From Torreya grandis (Eukaryota; Streptophyta; Pinopsida; Cupressales; Taxaceae): 64,000 nucleotides of DNA. This document shows positions 12,271 through 24,700 of this stretch, one piece after another (within the stretch, counting starts at the first letter, position 1; every line of letters starts with the position of its first letter). Location: NCBI GenBank assembly GCA_037957365.1, contig JARHVA010004254.1:1446001-1510000 (forward strand). The letters run 5' to 3'. Both the position numbers and the translations under genes were made by a program. The notes below the pieces were generated by a model, which was not told the origin of the DNA, did no database searches, and worked only from the letters and a program-made list of their open reading frames with translations.

Positions 12271-12959
12271 TAGTGCAAAAAATAAGGCTAAAATTAGAAA
12301 TAAAAAACTCAAACAAGAACTCAAAAACAAACTAAACTAAGGAAATTGGCTTGGATGGCACTAGGTAATTGGATCACTAAGACTCAAAATTTTATTTACA
12401 AGAGATTTTGGGAACAATGAAACTATGACACTTAGAATTTGACACAAAAAAATTCAAACAAAGCACATGGCAACAATTTGGCTTAAAGGAAACTCAATAA
12501 ACAAGGCACAAGATAAACAACAATTGCTAGGTCTAGGCAAAAGGGTCTTTGAGATAAAATAGGAAATCAACCCAAGTAACACAATCCAAACACAAATGGT
12601 AGACAACCTAAGCCCAAATTAGATGAGGCTTTGGCATGAACTTGATTAGTTTAGGATTTACACTTTGAAAGGTTGAGTTTCAAATTTAATGTGAAAAGGA
12701 TTGAATGTTATAAGGAAAAAAGGGATATAAAAAATAGTTATATTAACCATGCATTTGAAATAAGAGGTATAAAAATGGTTTTAACTTGGTTTTTAAATCA
12801 AAAAAAGATTTGGAATAGTTTAGGCAATGTAACAATGCTCATTCAAATAAATGACATGACAAATGGTCTTGGACTCCAAAATCCAAGGCAAATGTCTAAG
12901 AAGAAATGAGAAACATAACATTTCACAACTTAAACATGTGACACACAAATGGTTTTTAA

Positions 12960-14007
12960 ATAAAACTATAATGAAAAAGTGTGCACAAAATAGATAGAGT
13001 AAGACCTCTTAAGATGAAAGGATGTGAAAATAGTGTGAAAGTTTTGGACTTGTTTTGACACGACAATATAAAAAAATAGTTTTAGTATAAAAACATGCAT
13101 GTAAATCAAATAAAATATAAGTAAAAATAATGTATAATCATATATATATAACTGACATGAGTGTTCATAGTGTTGCCAAGTGTTGTCATTGATGTCAAGG
13201 TGCATTTGGTAAAGATACATTATGAGTGGTCTTTGAGGTATGATCTTATGTGATTTATGTGACAAGAGAGAATTTTAAGGCCACTTAATGTTTATTTTGT
13301 TAGTTTATGTCAAGTTTTAGGACAAGTTAGCAATAAATCATGTTTGAGTACTTGTTATTGAGTACAAGGTGTCTTGAGAAGCCTAGTCTAGACCTTATGA
13401 GAAGGTGTGCATAGTGAAGTTTGGTGAAGTAAGTAAGCATAAGCTTGTGATAGGTTGTTTTTAATTGTATGATCATGTAAGATGAGTTTATATACTTTCA
13501 TGAGTGTTTCAAGTTCAGTTTTTAAGTTTCAAGTGCTTAAGAAGCCTAGTCAAGGCACTAGTCTTAGCATGAAGAGACCTTGTGAGAAGGTATGAGTATG
13601 ATAGCTTAGTGAAATGAGTTCACAAATAAATGAATGGATGTATAAGTTTTCTTGAGAATTAATGTGAGGCATTGGATCAATCATGATTTTATTAGGATGA
13701 GCCTAAATGGGTAGGATCTACATATCATATATGCAACTAAACCACTTCTAGACCCTGCTTGGCCTAACGAGGCATCGTGATCTATTGTCAAGGCATATGA
13801 AGGATGTATGGAAATATTTAATCATGAGAGAGGTTGATTGAGTATGTGAGTAATGTGGATAACACATGTAAATAGTCATGAAGGTTATTTATAAGTCCTA
13901 ATGAGGTTTGTAGGACAAGGTTTAGAAAGCAAAGAGAGAGAGTGTGGCCTAATGAGGGGTCATAATCAGATTTAAAGGTGTTTGAGCTCTTATAAGTATT
14001 TATAGAG
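12960..14007. other. Unassigned flank with 180-bp direct duplication
   Basis: No coding capacity is seen. About 13,340-13,460 and 13,520-13,640 are diverged direct copies sharing GAGAAGCCTAGTC..GAC, then CCTTATGAGAAGGTGTG / CCTTGTGAGAAGGTATG and AGTGAA. The sequence looks like U3-type LTR DNA: it ends with a TATA-like stretch TTATAAGTATTTATAGAGG (13,990-14,008), just before the LARD insertion at 14,013. The element it belongs to is unknown. Confidence 0.5.
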
Positions 14008-14012
14008 GTATG
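14008..14012. other. Target-site duplication, left (GTATG)
   Basis: GTATG precedes the LARD 5' LTR. ATATG follows the 3' LTR at 26,651-26,655. The single difference is a G/A transition, consistent with cytosine deamination on the opposite strand. Confidence 0.72.
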
Positions 14013-17000
14013 TGTTGACTAAATTTTACCTTATAGGTAAAATTGGGACCCCTATAGGTAAAATTTTGATCTTTAGATGTTTTTAGGGCCCTAGTATAAT
14101 GTCCTAATCTTTTTAGTCTTAAGAGTCATTTTGGGGGTCAATATAGAGCATTAAATGAGTTGTACAAAATCATTAAAAAAATTAAAGGTGTAAAAAGGTG
14201 AGGTCACATGAAATTTATCTTATTATTCCTTAATCAACTATTTCTAACTGAAAAGTTGTAGGTTCTTTAGAAGAAAGAGTAGTTTTCTTGGAAAAAAGAG
14301 GAGTTTGGCACTTATACGGCCCATAAGAGAGTGTGAAACATGGAAGAAGGTTGTGTAATGTTTATTTAGCTTCCTTAGATTCAATTAAATGTTTTAAATT
14401 ATTTTAAAGTGAAAGAAAAGGTAAAAAATGATTCTACTCTTCTATCGCTCCACCATGCACACAAAACTAGTCAACATGGTTGTGCTTAGTACAATCAGTA
14501 GGGGAGGTTTCAAGAAAAATTATCTTGGGGGTGTTTTTAACACTAAATTATATTAAATTTAATGTTTTTTAATACAATAATGGTGTATTTTTCTTAATGA
14601 ACCATTATTAAGAAGTTAGACCATCTAATTTGCTTTCTAATATGTGTAACCTATAGGTTTTGATCTTGTTTGGATGATTTCATATAATATAACTATTGGA
14701 ATTGAATAAAAATGACATTTAAATATTAAAATAATTATCTCCATGCTTTTTTTAGTGTTTCAAGGTGTCTTTTTAGGTAAATCATCTTAGTTTTGTATAC
14801 TACTCTCATTTGGGATGACATACATGTTTCCACCATTTTTAGATCTTCATGATTTTATAATGGTTTATGAAGGTTATGATAGGTTTATTTAAAATTTTTA
14901 AATGACATATAAGTCCCATCACCTCTAAATATACTTTCTTAAATCAATCTTCATGAAATTATAGTCACAAGCACAATGCAGTCAGTTGGCTCCATGACTG
15001 TCATGCACAATCAATTGAATGAGATAGGTAACGTTTTTAACACATCCATGGTGTTATGAATATGGTATTTATATTTCAAATACATTATCATGGTATGAAA
15101 AATAAATAAATCCTTTCACATGTTATAATAATGATTGTGACAATCAATACAATCATTCACACAGTCTCCTACCATTAACATACACCTACATGTGTCCTCA
15201 TGAGGACCAATCATGTTGGAAGGAATTTTTGAGATGAAAAAGGTATTTGATGATGAAGAGAGTATATTTTAAATCTTTGATAAGGTTATAAAACTCATGA
15301 TAATTCAAATTAAATGCACATTGTTCACACTCATCCTCACTACCTATACATTGGAATAACCACCTACAGGTAGCTTAACAGAGACTGAGCAAGGTTTAAT
15401 TATCATTTTGGGAGTTTTATTGAACCTTTATCAAAGTATGTAAGAATTTTTTATTTTTACATGGATAAATTTTTGAGTTATATAACGACTTGGTGATGCA
15501 TGATTCACATATGGAAGAGAGTTTAGAGACTGATTACCTTAATCCCTCCAAATAGAGGTCTTAGGGTTTTTATCGAAGTCATATTACAAGGTTACAAATA
15601 ATTTTGATGCATATTGATGACTAAAACTTAAAAAATCCATGTAGGATAAGATATTTGTAAAATTTGGAGGGAGGATGATTGGTAGATATTAGTAGTTGAG
15701 AACCTCAAAGTTGTCTATTTAGCCACTAAATTCTGACAATGCCATCTATAGGAGTTGAAATTCCAAAGTGATCCTAGCATATTAAAGTGAAAGTGGGGTA
15801 TATATTCATGTTTTAGATATATATTAAATTAAATGGAATATTAAGGAGCACAAAATTTATCAATATATTTGATATGCACTGTTTAGATCTCAATTCATAG
15901 CTACGGGTGTGCCCAATTCTAAAACTATACAACTATAGCTGATTATAGATATATACAATTTCTGACCTAAGCTTAAGCATGGAGATTAAATAGGTTAAAT
16001 AAATTTAAAATACCAAAAACTACATCCTAATACCTCATATGGTTCCCATGTATATTTTGACACAAGTTTCAAGGATGAAGGTCACTTGTAGGGCCCTGCA
16101 CAACTAATGGTAGCTAACTATGGTAAGGTAGTGAGCAGAAAGGGTAATGTCCTTAGTGTTCATATAGAAAAAACATGTATAAAATAGGTAAAAATAATTC
16201 ACAAAAATATTTTAAGGCTTAAAATATTTCTTGGAATACTATATTCCAGGTCTAATCATGCAAAACAACCTATAAGGGTTACCTTTGAGGAAGAAACATA
16301 CAAAACACAATCAACTACCCATGACTGGTCTTGAGAACAATCCAAACCCAAAGTGTGAGATGAAAAAGAGGATATATGAAATAGTATTATAAGCTTTAAT
16401 AAATGTATTTAAACATTTATCTCAAGCTCAAACATGTAATATCACCTACAGGTATGGTGCCAAGGAGCAAGACACAATTAGAGGTCACACTTAGTCTTGA
16501 CCAGTCAAAACATGAAGAGTATGTGGAAGGTTAAAGTGATGAAAATAATTAGAACATATTCATCATGATTTTAGTGACATAAATAATATATTATCATATT
16601 AAAAATAATCAAAGAGATGACCCCATGATGTAACACATAGCCTATACCCCAAACCCTGCACACAATTCCCTTCTAATAGTCTATCTTAGATTTTGGATAA
16701 ATTAGAAGGTCAAATGATAAGAAAAAATGTTGAAAAATTGTATAGAGTGTATTTATAACTTAGATATTCTCTTAAAACATTCAATTTATCTAATTAAATA
16801 GACAAATTACCCTTTGTTTTGTCTCAGATAGAGGGTACTCCCCTAGGTTGTAAGCCCTGCAGTCTTGGGGAATGGGAATGAAAGGGTGAACCAAAGGTTG
16901 ATTAGACCTTGAAAGGAGGTGTGTGGAGTTTAAAAACACCTAAAAAACATTAAAAACATCTCATATAAAGATGAAACTGAATAGGGTGATCTAAACCCTT

Positions 17001-18904
17001 AGGTATGTAAATAGGCCTATTACGCATGCTTAAGCCTAATATCCAAATGGAGGGTGAATGTCATTTTTAGCCTTACGTGGGAATTATAACCTATTGGATC
17101 TTGTTTTTTGGGTCACTATATATTTGATAAAACTTTTGGAATGTAGATAAAGCATAAAGAATATATTTTTGAGCTCAAGGCCAATTCAAGCCTATAGGGA
17201 ATGGAGAAAAGATATCAAGTGGGCAAAGTTGGAAGCTCATATCTACTTGAATGATTTGCATGGAGACTCAAGGGGATATAATGAGTTGGATAAGATCCTA
17301 AAAAACCATTTTTTGGCATTATTTTTCTTTTCCAATGTCAAATATTCATGAATAATCCTTAAGGATAAAAAGGACATAAAACCCTTAGATAAGGACCCAA
17401 CTAAGGAAAAGAGAATAGAAAGCTATCCTAATGGACCATTTTGCCTAGAAAAGTGATTGGATGTTCTATAAGACTCTTTCAAGCTAATTCCCATCCTTTT
17501 ATATTATATGGAATGATATGAATGGAGTATAAAATAGGGTATTTTTGACAAGTTTTATGTGTTTTACAAGTTCTAAGAAGATTCTAAAGGTGAAAATCAC
17601 ATGGGAGGAAATATTGAGACTAATATAACTCCCCATGCCAATATATTTCTTTATAAAAATCCCTAGGTGCCTCAATAGGAGCTCTCATCTCAGATAGTTA
17701 GAACTAGCATAGTGAACAGGATAGTGAGAAGGGTGAAAACTTCAAGTGGATGCCTATTTAAGGTGTGCCTAATTCCTATATGGCCATGGATGGACTTGGT
17801 ATATGTATTTCACCCCATTGTATGGAGAAACTAAAGCCATTTTGGAATCCAAGTGTGCAAGGTGTGTGAAAGAGGATTTTGTTTGATGGTAAGCAGTGAT
17901 GGCTCACTTTTATAGGAATTTAGATGATTAAGAATTTATAAAATGCATGGAGAAGCATGTATAAAACCATTCCCTCTTATTTCAATCATTAGATCTATCC
18001 CTAGTTAGTTTTGGGATGTTCCAATAGGGGTGAATGATGAAGGTAGTTTTTTAAGCCAACAGAAGGAATTTCATGTCACTTTTCAAGAGTTTCATGCTTG
18101 GGGTTCCACTTTTCTCTTTTGAATTTGCATGATCAATTTGAAATTATATTATCATGCACATGTAACTCCTTTTCTCAACTTAACACGTGTCCTTATGAGC
18201 TTTAGACTTCCTCTCTTCTCTCTCTCAAGTTATATAAGAATAGGCCATTTTGGCTATTTTAAGGATGCTCCACCTGAGTATGGTGAAGTCCTAATAATTT
18301 ACATACCATGGGTCAATAAAGACTACTAATTTTACCTCTTCTATGACTATTCATAGTGTGTTCACTTGAATGATTTATCTTGCTTAGTGATGATTGTTAT
18401 TTCCTTAGCATTATTGTCTCATTCTCTCACCTATTTATAGCTTGAAAGCTTCTTATTTTAGGTCATGTGAAATTTTCTATGAAGTTTCAAGCTTGAGTGA
18501 GTTAGTATATTCAAATAGTGCCATTCTAGGCCTTTTATCTAATCCTCCTAGCGTAAACATTCATCACAAACTCATAATGAAATACTAATGTGAGAAGATT
18601 CAGATTAGAGAAGTGTATGCCTAGTTAGTTTCTTGGTCTCATGTGTGACATGTAGCTAGTTGGTATTCATCAATTAATTTGGTGTATCACTGCCTTTAAG
18701 ATACTTTACTTCTAGTTTTCTCTCCCTTTTCCTTGTAATAATAAGTGTATTAATGATCTAAAAGTGGTACATCAAGGGATCTACACCTATTTAGAGATTT
18801 ACCTCACCTTTAGGCTACCCAAAACCTATAGGTGTTCTAATTTTTCCACTTGGATGAGGAGAGATGAGACATCTCCTCAAAAGGTAAAAATCCAAGTGAC
18901 AATA
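14013..18904 (+). repeat. LARD 5' LTR (4.9 kb)
   Basis: Collinear with 21,702-26,650 over its whole length; for example the blocks at 14,016, 14,220, 15,180, 16,320, 17,160 and 18,765 reappear at 21,705, 21,950, 22,925, 24,035, 24,890 and 26,515. It begins TGTTGACTAAATTTTACC and ends AAGTGACAATA. Small open frames at 17,169-17,351, 18,129-18,329 and 18,764-18,946 are chance frames within it. Confidence 0.88.
18230..18240 (+). promoter_or_regulatory. TATA box of the LARD LTR
   Basis: TTATATAAGAATAGGCC follows a CTCTCTTCTCTCTCTC pyrimidine tract. In the 3' LTR the matching place (about 25,976-25,990) reads TTCTATGAGAAATAGCC, so the box has decayed there. CAATAAAG at 18,314 may serve as a polyadenylation signal. 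Confidence 0.55.
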
Positions 18905-19745
18905 GTTTTTAGCATGTGTAGTAGGACTCATTGTCCAATAAGTTGAAATATTTTTGGTGTTGTCTTTCAACACATCAGCCTTTAGAGGCATCTATCCAAG
19001 CATCAATGGTGACTCTAAAGTTACATCAACTGGTCAATTGGCCAAGATTTTCATTTTGAAGATTGTTGGTAATTTTTTCTTTGTGTTCTTGCTCCCCAAT
19101 GAAGTTATGTGGCTAGTTTTGGTGTTTAGTATTATTTTGCACAAGTTGATGGCATTACCTATCAGAATTTATATGATTATTATCAACCTTATGATTATCC
19201 TTACCAGCTCTAATATGAACCTTATCAACCTTGTCATGAATTGTATTAGTCCTATAACCAGCCTTCTTAATATCTCACTCCTCCTAGTCAACCTAGTCAC
19301 TTCTCAAGTCAGTCCATTTCAACTTTTAAGAAAAATATCTTGGGATATAAGAGTTACATGGTGGATCTTGACACAATGGAAAAGATGTTCCTATTCATCT
19401 CATTCATAATGTGAGAGATGCATTAGAGCTAGTTAAAAGAGAGTGGGCACCTATTGAGAGAGTAAATTGGCAAAGGCTCATGAGTGAGATGCTAGATGTA
19501 AGTGGCTTGGTTTCATCCTTAAAAGATAAGCTAAGAATTAATGAGGAATAGCCTCACAAAACCTATTAGCCCTCATATCCAACTCCCCAAGATTTCTATC
19601 AATTTTACTTGACCTCTACTCATGAACCCAATCAAGCATATCAAAGTCATCTTTTTCCCAATCAACTAGAAGAGAGAGTTGGAAAGACAAACCTTATTTT
19701 TAAAGTAAACCTTGATAGGTAGATTGAGTTATGAAAATGAATTAG

Positions 19746-20282
19746 TATATATTATCAGTAAAGGATGTGGAATATAAGCCCTCATTTATCTCTCCCATTA
19801 CATCCCCACCTCAAGAAGAGACTTCTAGATATGAAATCCCAAGTTGGAGACAAAGTGGAGAATCCAAGCCTAAGGAGATCCCAAGTTTCTTGAAAAATTC
19901 ATCCACTCCTAAAATTGAATCACTAACTCAAGAAGAGAATCCTAATGCTAACATCATAATATAGAATAAGGTAGTGGAATTATGGGAAAAGAAAGGGGAT
20001 AAAAGCCTTGATAAAGAGTGTGAAGTTGAAAAAGAGCTTGATCCTATGCAAGTCCTTCCCACCATTCCTCAAGAGACATCTTGTTTTCCATATCATTTCT
20101 CTTGTACTCCTTATCCTCATGAATATGCCCATAAAATTCAAGAGAGACTTTTCCAAGATAACCTAGCTAAGCAAATTGAAGAGTTAGACTTGAGAATGAA
20201 ATTGTTGAGTCAAGGTGTGATGGAAGGTTTAGAGCCAAAAGAAGATCATATGCCTAAACACACCCCATATAACCTTCCCTAA
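19746..20282 (+). pseudogene. Gag-like open frame in LARD interior, unidentified
   Basis: One frame runs from 19,746 to 20,282 with a single internal TAG at 19,962. It is hydrophilic: a Pro/Ser/Glu-rich first part (ITSPPQEETSRYEIPSW) and a second part predicted to be helical and charged (KIQERLFQDNLAKQIEELDL). No catalytic motif or zinc knuckle is present. It has no ATG near its start. Its place, after the leader of a non-autonomous element, suggests a relict structural (gag-like) protein. I do not recognise the family. Confidence 0.4.
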
Positions 20283-20879
20283 GAGAGTGATCAAGCTAAA
20301 TAAGATTTCAATGAAGTGATTTTAAAATATAATGAATAAAACCAAGCTATTTTAGCCCAAGGTCTACCTACCCTTCCTCAAGAACTCCCAAAAGTATCCC
20401 CTACAATTCATTCTTAATCTAATGTTAAGTTCTATGTTCTACCTCCACCAAATAGTTCATCTTGTCCTCACCCTATCACCCTTTACATTGATGGATCTAT
20501 GGTGTGGGAACCTATAGAGGAGAATTTGGTTGATAAGAATTTATAACTCTTACTCGAAGAAAACATAGCTCCTTGGTAGACTCATTGGACTAGGTCATCT
20601 GATTACAAAATGCCTAGCATTGGCATCACCAATAAGGAAAAAGAAATTGAGGATCTTATAGTCCTTGAGAAGCAAAGTTAGGTTATACCAATTGAGATAC
20701 AACTTGAGATATCTCAAGAGGTTTTAAATGTTGAAGAAGAGGTGATTTATTGAGTTGAATTTTTATTTGTGTTGATATTGAAGAATGTCTTCCTTGTGTT
20801 AAAGAAGAAGAAATCATCATTGGTTCTTCCATCACTATCCAAGATATCATAGATGGGAAAGAGAAAGTTTCTAATCAGC

Positions 20880-21420
20880 CTTTAGATGAATTATTTTAAA
20901 TCATTGGATTAGGTTATACTCCTCTTCAAAGAGGTTATGATATAGTCAAAAATGGAGAAGGCAACCTTGACATTCAAGTGAGTATGCAAAAGAAAAGCAA
21001 ATTTTCAAGTTTATCCTTTCAAGAGGCATATACATCCCATGATGATATGTTTGAAATAATAAAAATGGGTTATCATCCTCTCAAACAGTTGGGGTAAAAA
21101 CTTCAGATTTTGAAGGAAAGAACAAGTTTTTATTGGCCTCAATCTTCCAAGAAATAAGAAACTAATCCTCTTGAAGCCATACCTACCAAGAAGATACAAG
21201 TTGATCATGAGATGAAGAGTGGGAAGAAATATGAGTTATTTGTAAGAATTCAAGATTAATAAATTTACATTGGATACTTATTTAAGGATGATCTACTTGA
21301 GAATAGATCAAGTGAAGTACCAAGGAATGGGTTTAATCTATCAAGCATCCAATCTAAGGAGCAACATGCTTGGCACCATGATACATCTCATGAAGAATAA
21401 TATTTAAGAAAATTTCATTT
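20880..21420 (+). pseudogene. Decayed coding block at 3' end of LARD interior
   Basis: Plus-strand reading gives IIGLGYTPLQRGYDIVKNGE and, after further residues, FEIIKMGYHPLKQLG, with stops between blocks. The two G-x-G/M-G-Y-x-P-L-x-x-G phrases look like diverged copies of one motif. The function is unknown; it may be the C-terminal remnant of the polyprotein. Confidence 0.35.
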
Positions 21421-21701
21421 TGATCCTAGAAAGGAAGTATTATTATTTTCTAGTTATGCTTAGTTGTTTGTTTTTTATTTTCCCTAAGTGCTTTGAGCAC
21501 AATATGCTTGTTTTGCTTTGTGTGTGTCCTTTGTTTTGTGAGGTTGAGGTAATTAGTTGTCTTATCTTGGTCGAATAATTATTTTCAAGTGTTAGATCTT
21601 CTTATTTTTTTTCAAAATTTATATGACTCCCTATCCCATGGATAGGATAATGCTACTAATCTTTAGTATAGCAGGCATATTACCTCTATGAGTCATCATT
21701 T

Positions 21702-24700
21702 TATTGACCAAATTTGACCTTGTAGGTAAAATTGGGACCTCTATAGGTAAATTTTTGATTTTTATATGTTTTTATGGGCCTATTATAATGTCATGAAGTA
21801 TGTCATAACTCATTTGGTGTGATTTTATGTGTATCTAACCTCGGTCATAATCTTTTTAGTCCTCATAGTCATTTTGGGGGTCAATATAGAGCATTAAATG
21901 AGTTATATAGCCTCTTTGAGAAAATTGAAGGTGTAAAAAGGTGATGTCACATGACATGTATCCTATTATTCCTTAATAAACTATTTATAATTGAAAATTG
22001 GTAGGTTCTTAAGAAGAAAGAGTAGTTTTCTTGGAAAAAGGAGTTTGGCACTTGTACGACCCATGAGAGAGTGTGACACATGGGATAAGTTTTTTAAGTT
22101 TATTTAAAATTCCTAAAACTCAATTACATGTTTTAAATTCTTTTAAAGTTAAATAAAAGGTAAAAAACCATTCTAATCTCCTATTGTTGTACCATGCACA
22201 CAAAACCAGTCAATAGGTTTGTGCTTAATATGATCAACAAGGGAGGTTTTAGGAAAAATTATCCTAGGGGCATATTATACACTCATTTATATTCAATTTT
22301 ATGTTTTTTTATAGAATAATGGTGATATTTTCTTTATGAACCATTCTTAAGAAGTTAGCATATCTAATTTGCTTGTTAATCTATGCACCCTATAGGTTTT
22401 GATCTTGTTTAGATGATTATATACAATATAGATATTGGGATTGACTCCAAAGGACATGGAAATATTAAAATCATGATTTCCATGCTTGTTTTATTGTGTC
22501 AAGGTGTTTTGATAGGTAAATCATCTCAAGTTTGCATACTACTCTCATATGGGATGACATGCATGTTTCCACCATTTTTAGATATTCATGGCTTGATAAT
22601 GGTTTATAAATGAGATGATAGGTTTATTTACATGTTTTTAATTCCAGATAAATTCCCTCACCTTTAAATCTCCTTCCATAAATCAATCTTCATGACATTA
22701 CAGTCATAAGCACCATGTAGTTAGTTGGCTCCATGATTGTCATGCACAGTGAACTGAGTGAGCTGGGTTAAGGATTTTAACATGTACATAGAGTTATGAC
22801 TATGGTATTTAAAGGTTTAATACATTAGAATGGTAGGAGAAATCAATAAATCCTTTCAATTGTTATAAAAATGATTATGATAGTCAATACAGTCACTCAC
22901 ATAGTCTCATATCATTAACATACACCTACAGGTGTCCTCATGAGGACCAATCATGTTGGAAGGAAGTTTTGATCTGACAAAGGTATTTGATTATGAATAT
23001 AGTATATTATAAATATTTTATAATGGTATAAAACTCATGATAATTCAAATGCAATGCACATTGTTCACACTCATCCTCACTACAGGTGGCTTAACAAAGA
23101 CTGAGCAAGGTTGAATTATCATTTTGGGACTTTTATTGAACATTTATCAAAGTATATAAGAGTGGAATAATGTTTTAGTTTTACATGGAGAATTTATTGA
23201 GTTGTATAAGGAATTGAGGCATGATTCACATATGGAAGAGAGTTCAGAGACTGATTACCTTAATCCTTCTAAATAGAGGTCTGACACTTTTTTTCAAAGT
23301 CATATTACAAGGTTAAAAATACTTTTGATGCATATTGATGACTAAAAATTTCATCCTCAATTTATTAAAAGGTATTTTAAAATTTTTGAGGGAGGATGAA
23401 TAGTGGAGATTAGTATTTGAGCACCTCAAAGTTGCCCATTTAGCCACTGAATTATGACAGTGCCATTTATAAGAGTTGAGATTCCAAAGTGATCCTAGCA
23501 TATTAAAGTACAAGTGGGGTATATATTAATGTTTGAGATATATATTAAAGTAAAGGGATTATCAAGGAGAAATTTTTTTATCAATAATGTTGATATAAAC
23601 TATTTGGAGTCCAATTCACACCTTCAAGGTGCCCAATTCTAAAACTATACACCTACAGCTGACTATAGATATATATAGTCTATGACCTAAGATTAAGCAT
23701 GGAGATTAAATAGGTGAAATAAATTGTTAAAACCACAAAATTAATCCTAATACCCCAAATATTTCCCATGGATATTTTGACACAAGTTTCAAGGATTAAG
23801 GTCACTTGTAGGGCCTTGCACAACCAATAATAGCTAATTGTGGTAAGACAGTGAGCAAAAATGGTAATGTCCTTAGTGTTGGTATAACATGAACATGAAT
23901 AAAATAGGTTAAAAAAATTTAAAAACATCTTGTAAGTCTCCAAGGAATACTTTTAATACTATATTATAGTTCCAATCATGGAAAATAACCTACAGGGGTT
24001 ACCTTTGAGGAAGAAACATAGAAAACATAGTCAGCTACCCATGACTGGTCTTGAGAACAATCCAACCCAAAAGTGTGAGATGAAGAATATAATAGATTAA
24101 ATGAGTATTGGAAGATTTAATAAAGGTATTTAAATATTTTAATCAATATCAAACATGTAATATCACCTGCAGGTATGGTGCCAAGGAGCAAGACATAATT
24201 AGAGGTCACACTTAGTCTTGACCAGTCAAAGCATGAAGAGTATGTGGGAGGTTAAAGTGATGGAAAGAAATAAAAAATATTCATCATGATGTTCATGACA
24301 TATATAATCTCTTATCATATTAAAAACAATCAGAGAGAGGACCCCATGATGCAACACACAACCTATACCCCAAACCCTACACATAGTTCCCTTCTAACAG
24401 TCTGTCTTAGATTTTGGATAAATTAGAAGGTCAAATGATAATAAAAAATGTTGAAAGATTATATATAGTGTATTTATCAGTTATAGAGGATCTTAAAACA
24501 TTTAATTTTTCTGAGGAAATAGGCAAAGTACCCTTTGTTTTGTCTCAAATAGAGGGTACTCCCATAGGTTACAAGCCTTGCAGTCTTGGGGAATGGGAAT
24601 GAAAGGGTGAACCAGAAGTTGATTGAACCTTGAAAAGAGGTGTGTGGATTTAAAAAACACCCAAGAAAGCATGAAAATAATCTCATATAAGTATGAAACT

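Larger units (their letters stand above)
18905..21701 (+). other. LARD interior, no pol domain
   Basis: This 2.8-kb segment has no RT, integrase, protease or CCHC motif that I can see on either strand. The first bases (18,906-18,928, TTTTTAGCATGTGTAGTAGG) may be a badly decayed primer-binding site of the TTTTTGGCG type, but this is weak. Coding-like plus-strand blocks, broken by stops, run from about 19,380 to 21,420. Confidence 0.65.

Noticed and set aside
12960..14012. 5' LTR of the Tat element
   Set aside because: No match to 60-2744 and no primer-binding site on the minus strand; the sequence looks like a different LTR family.
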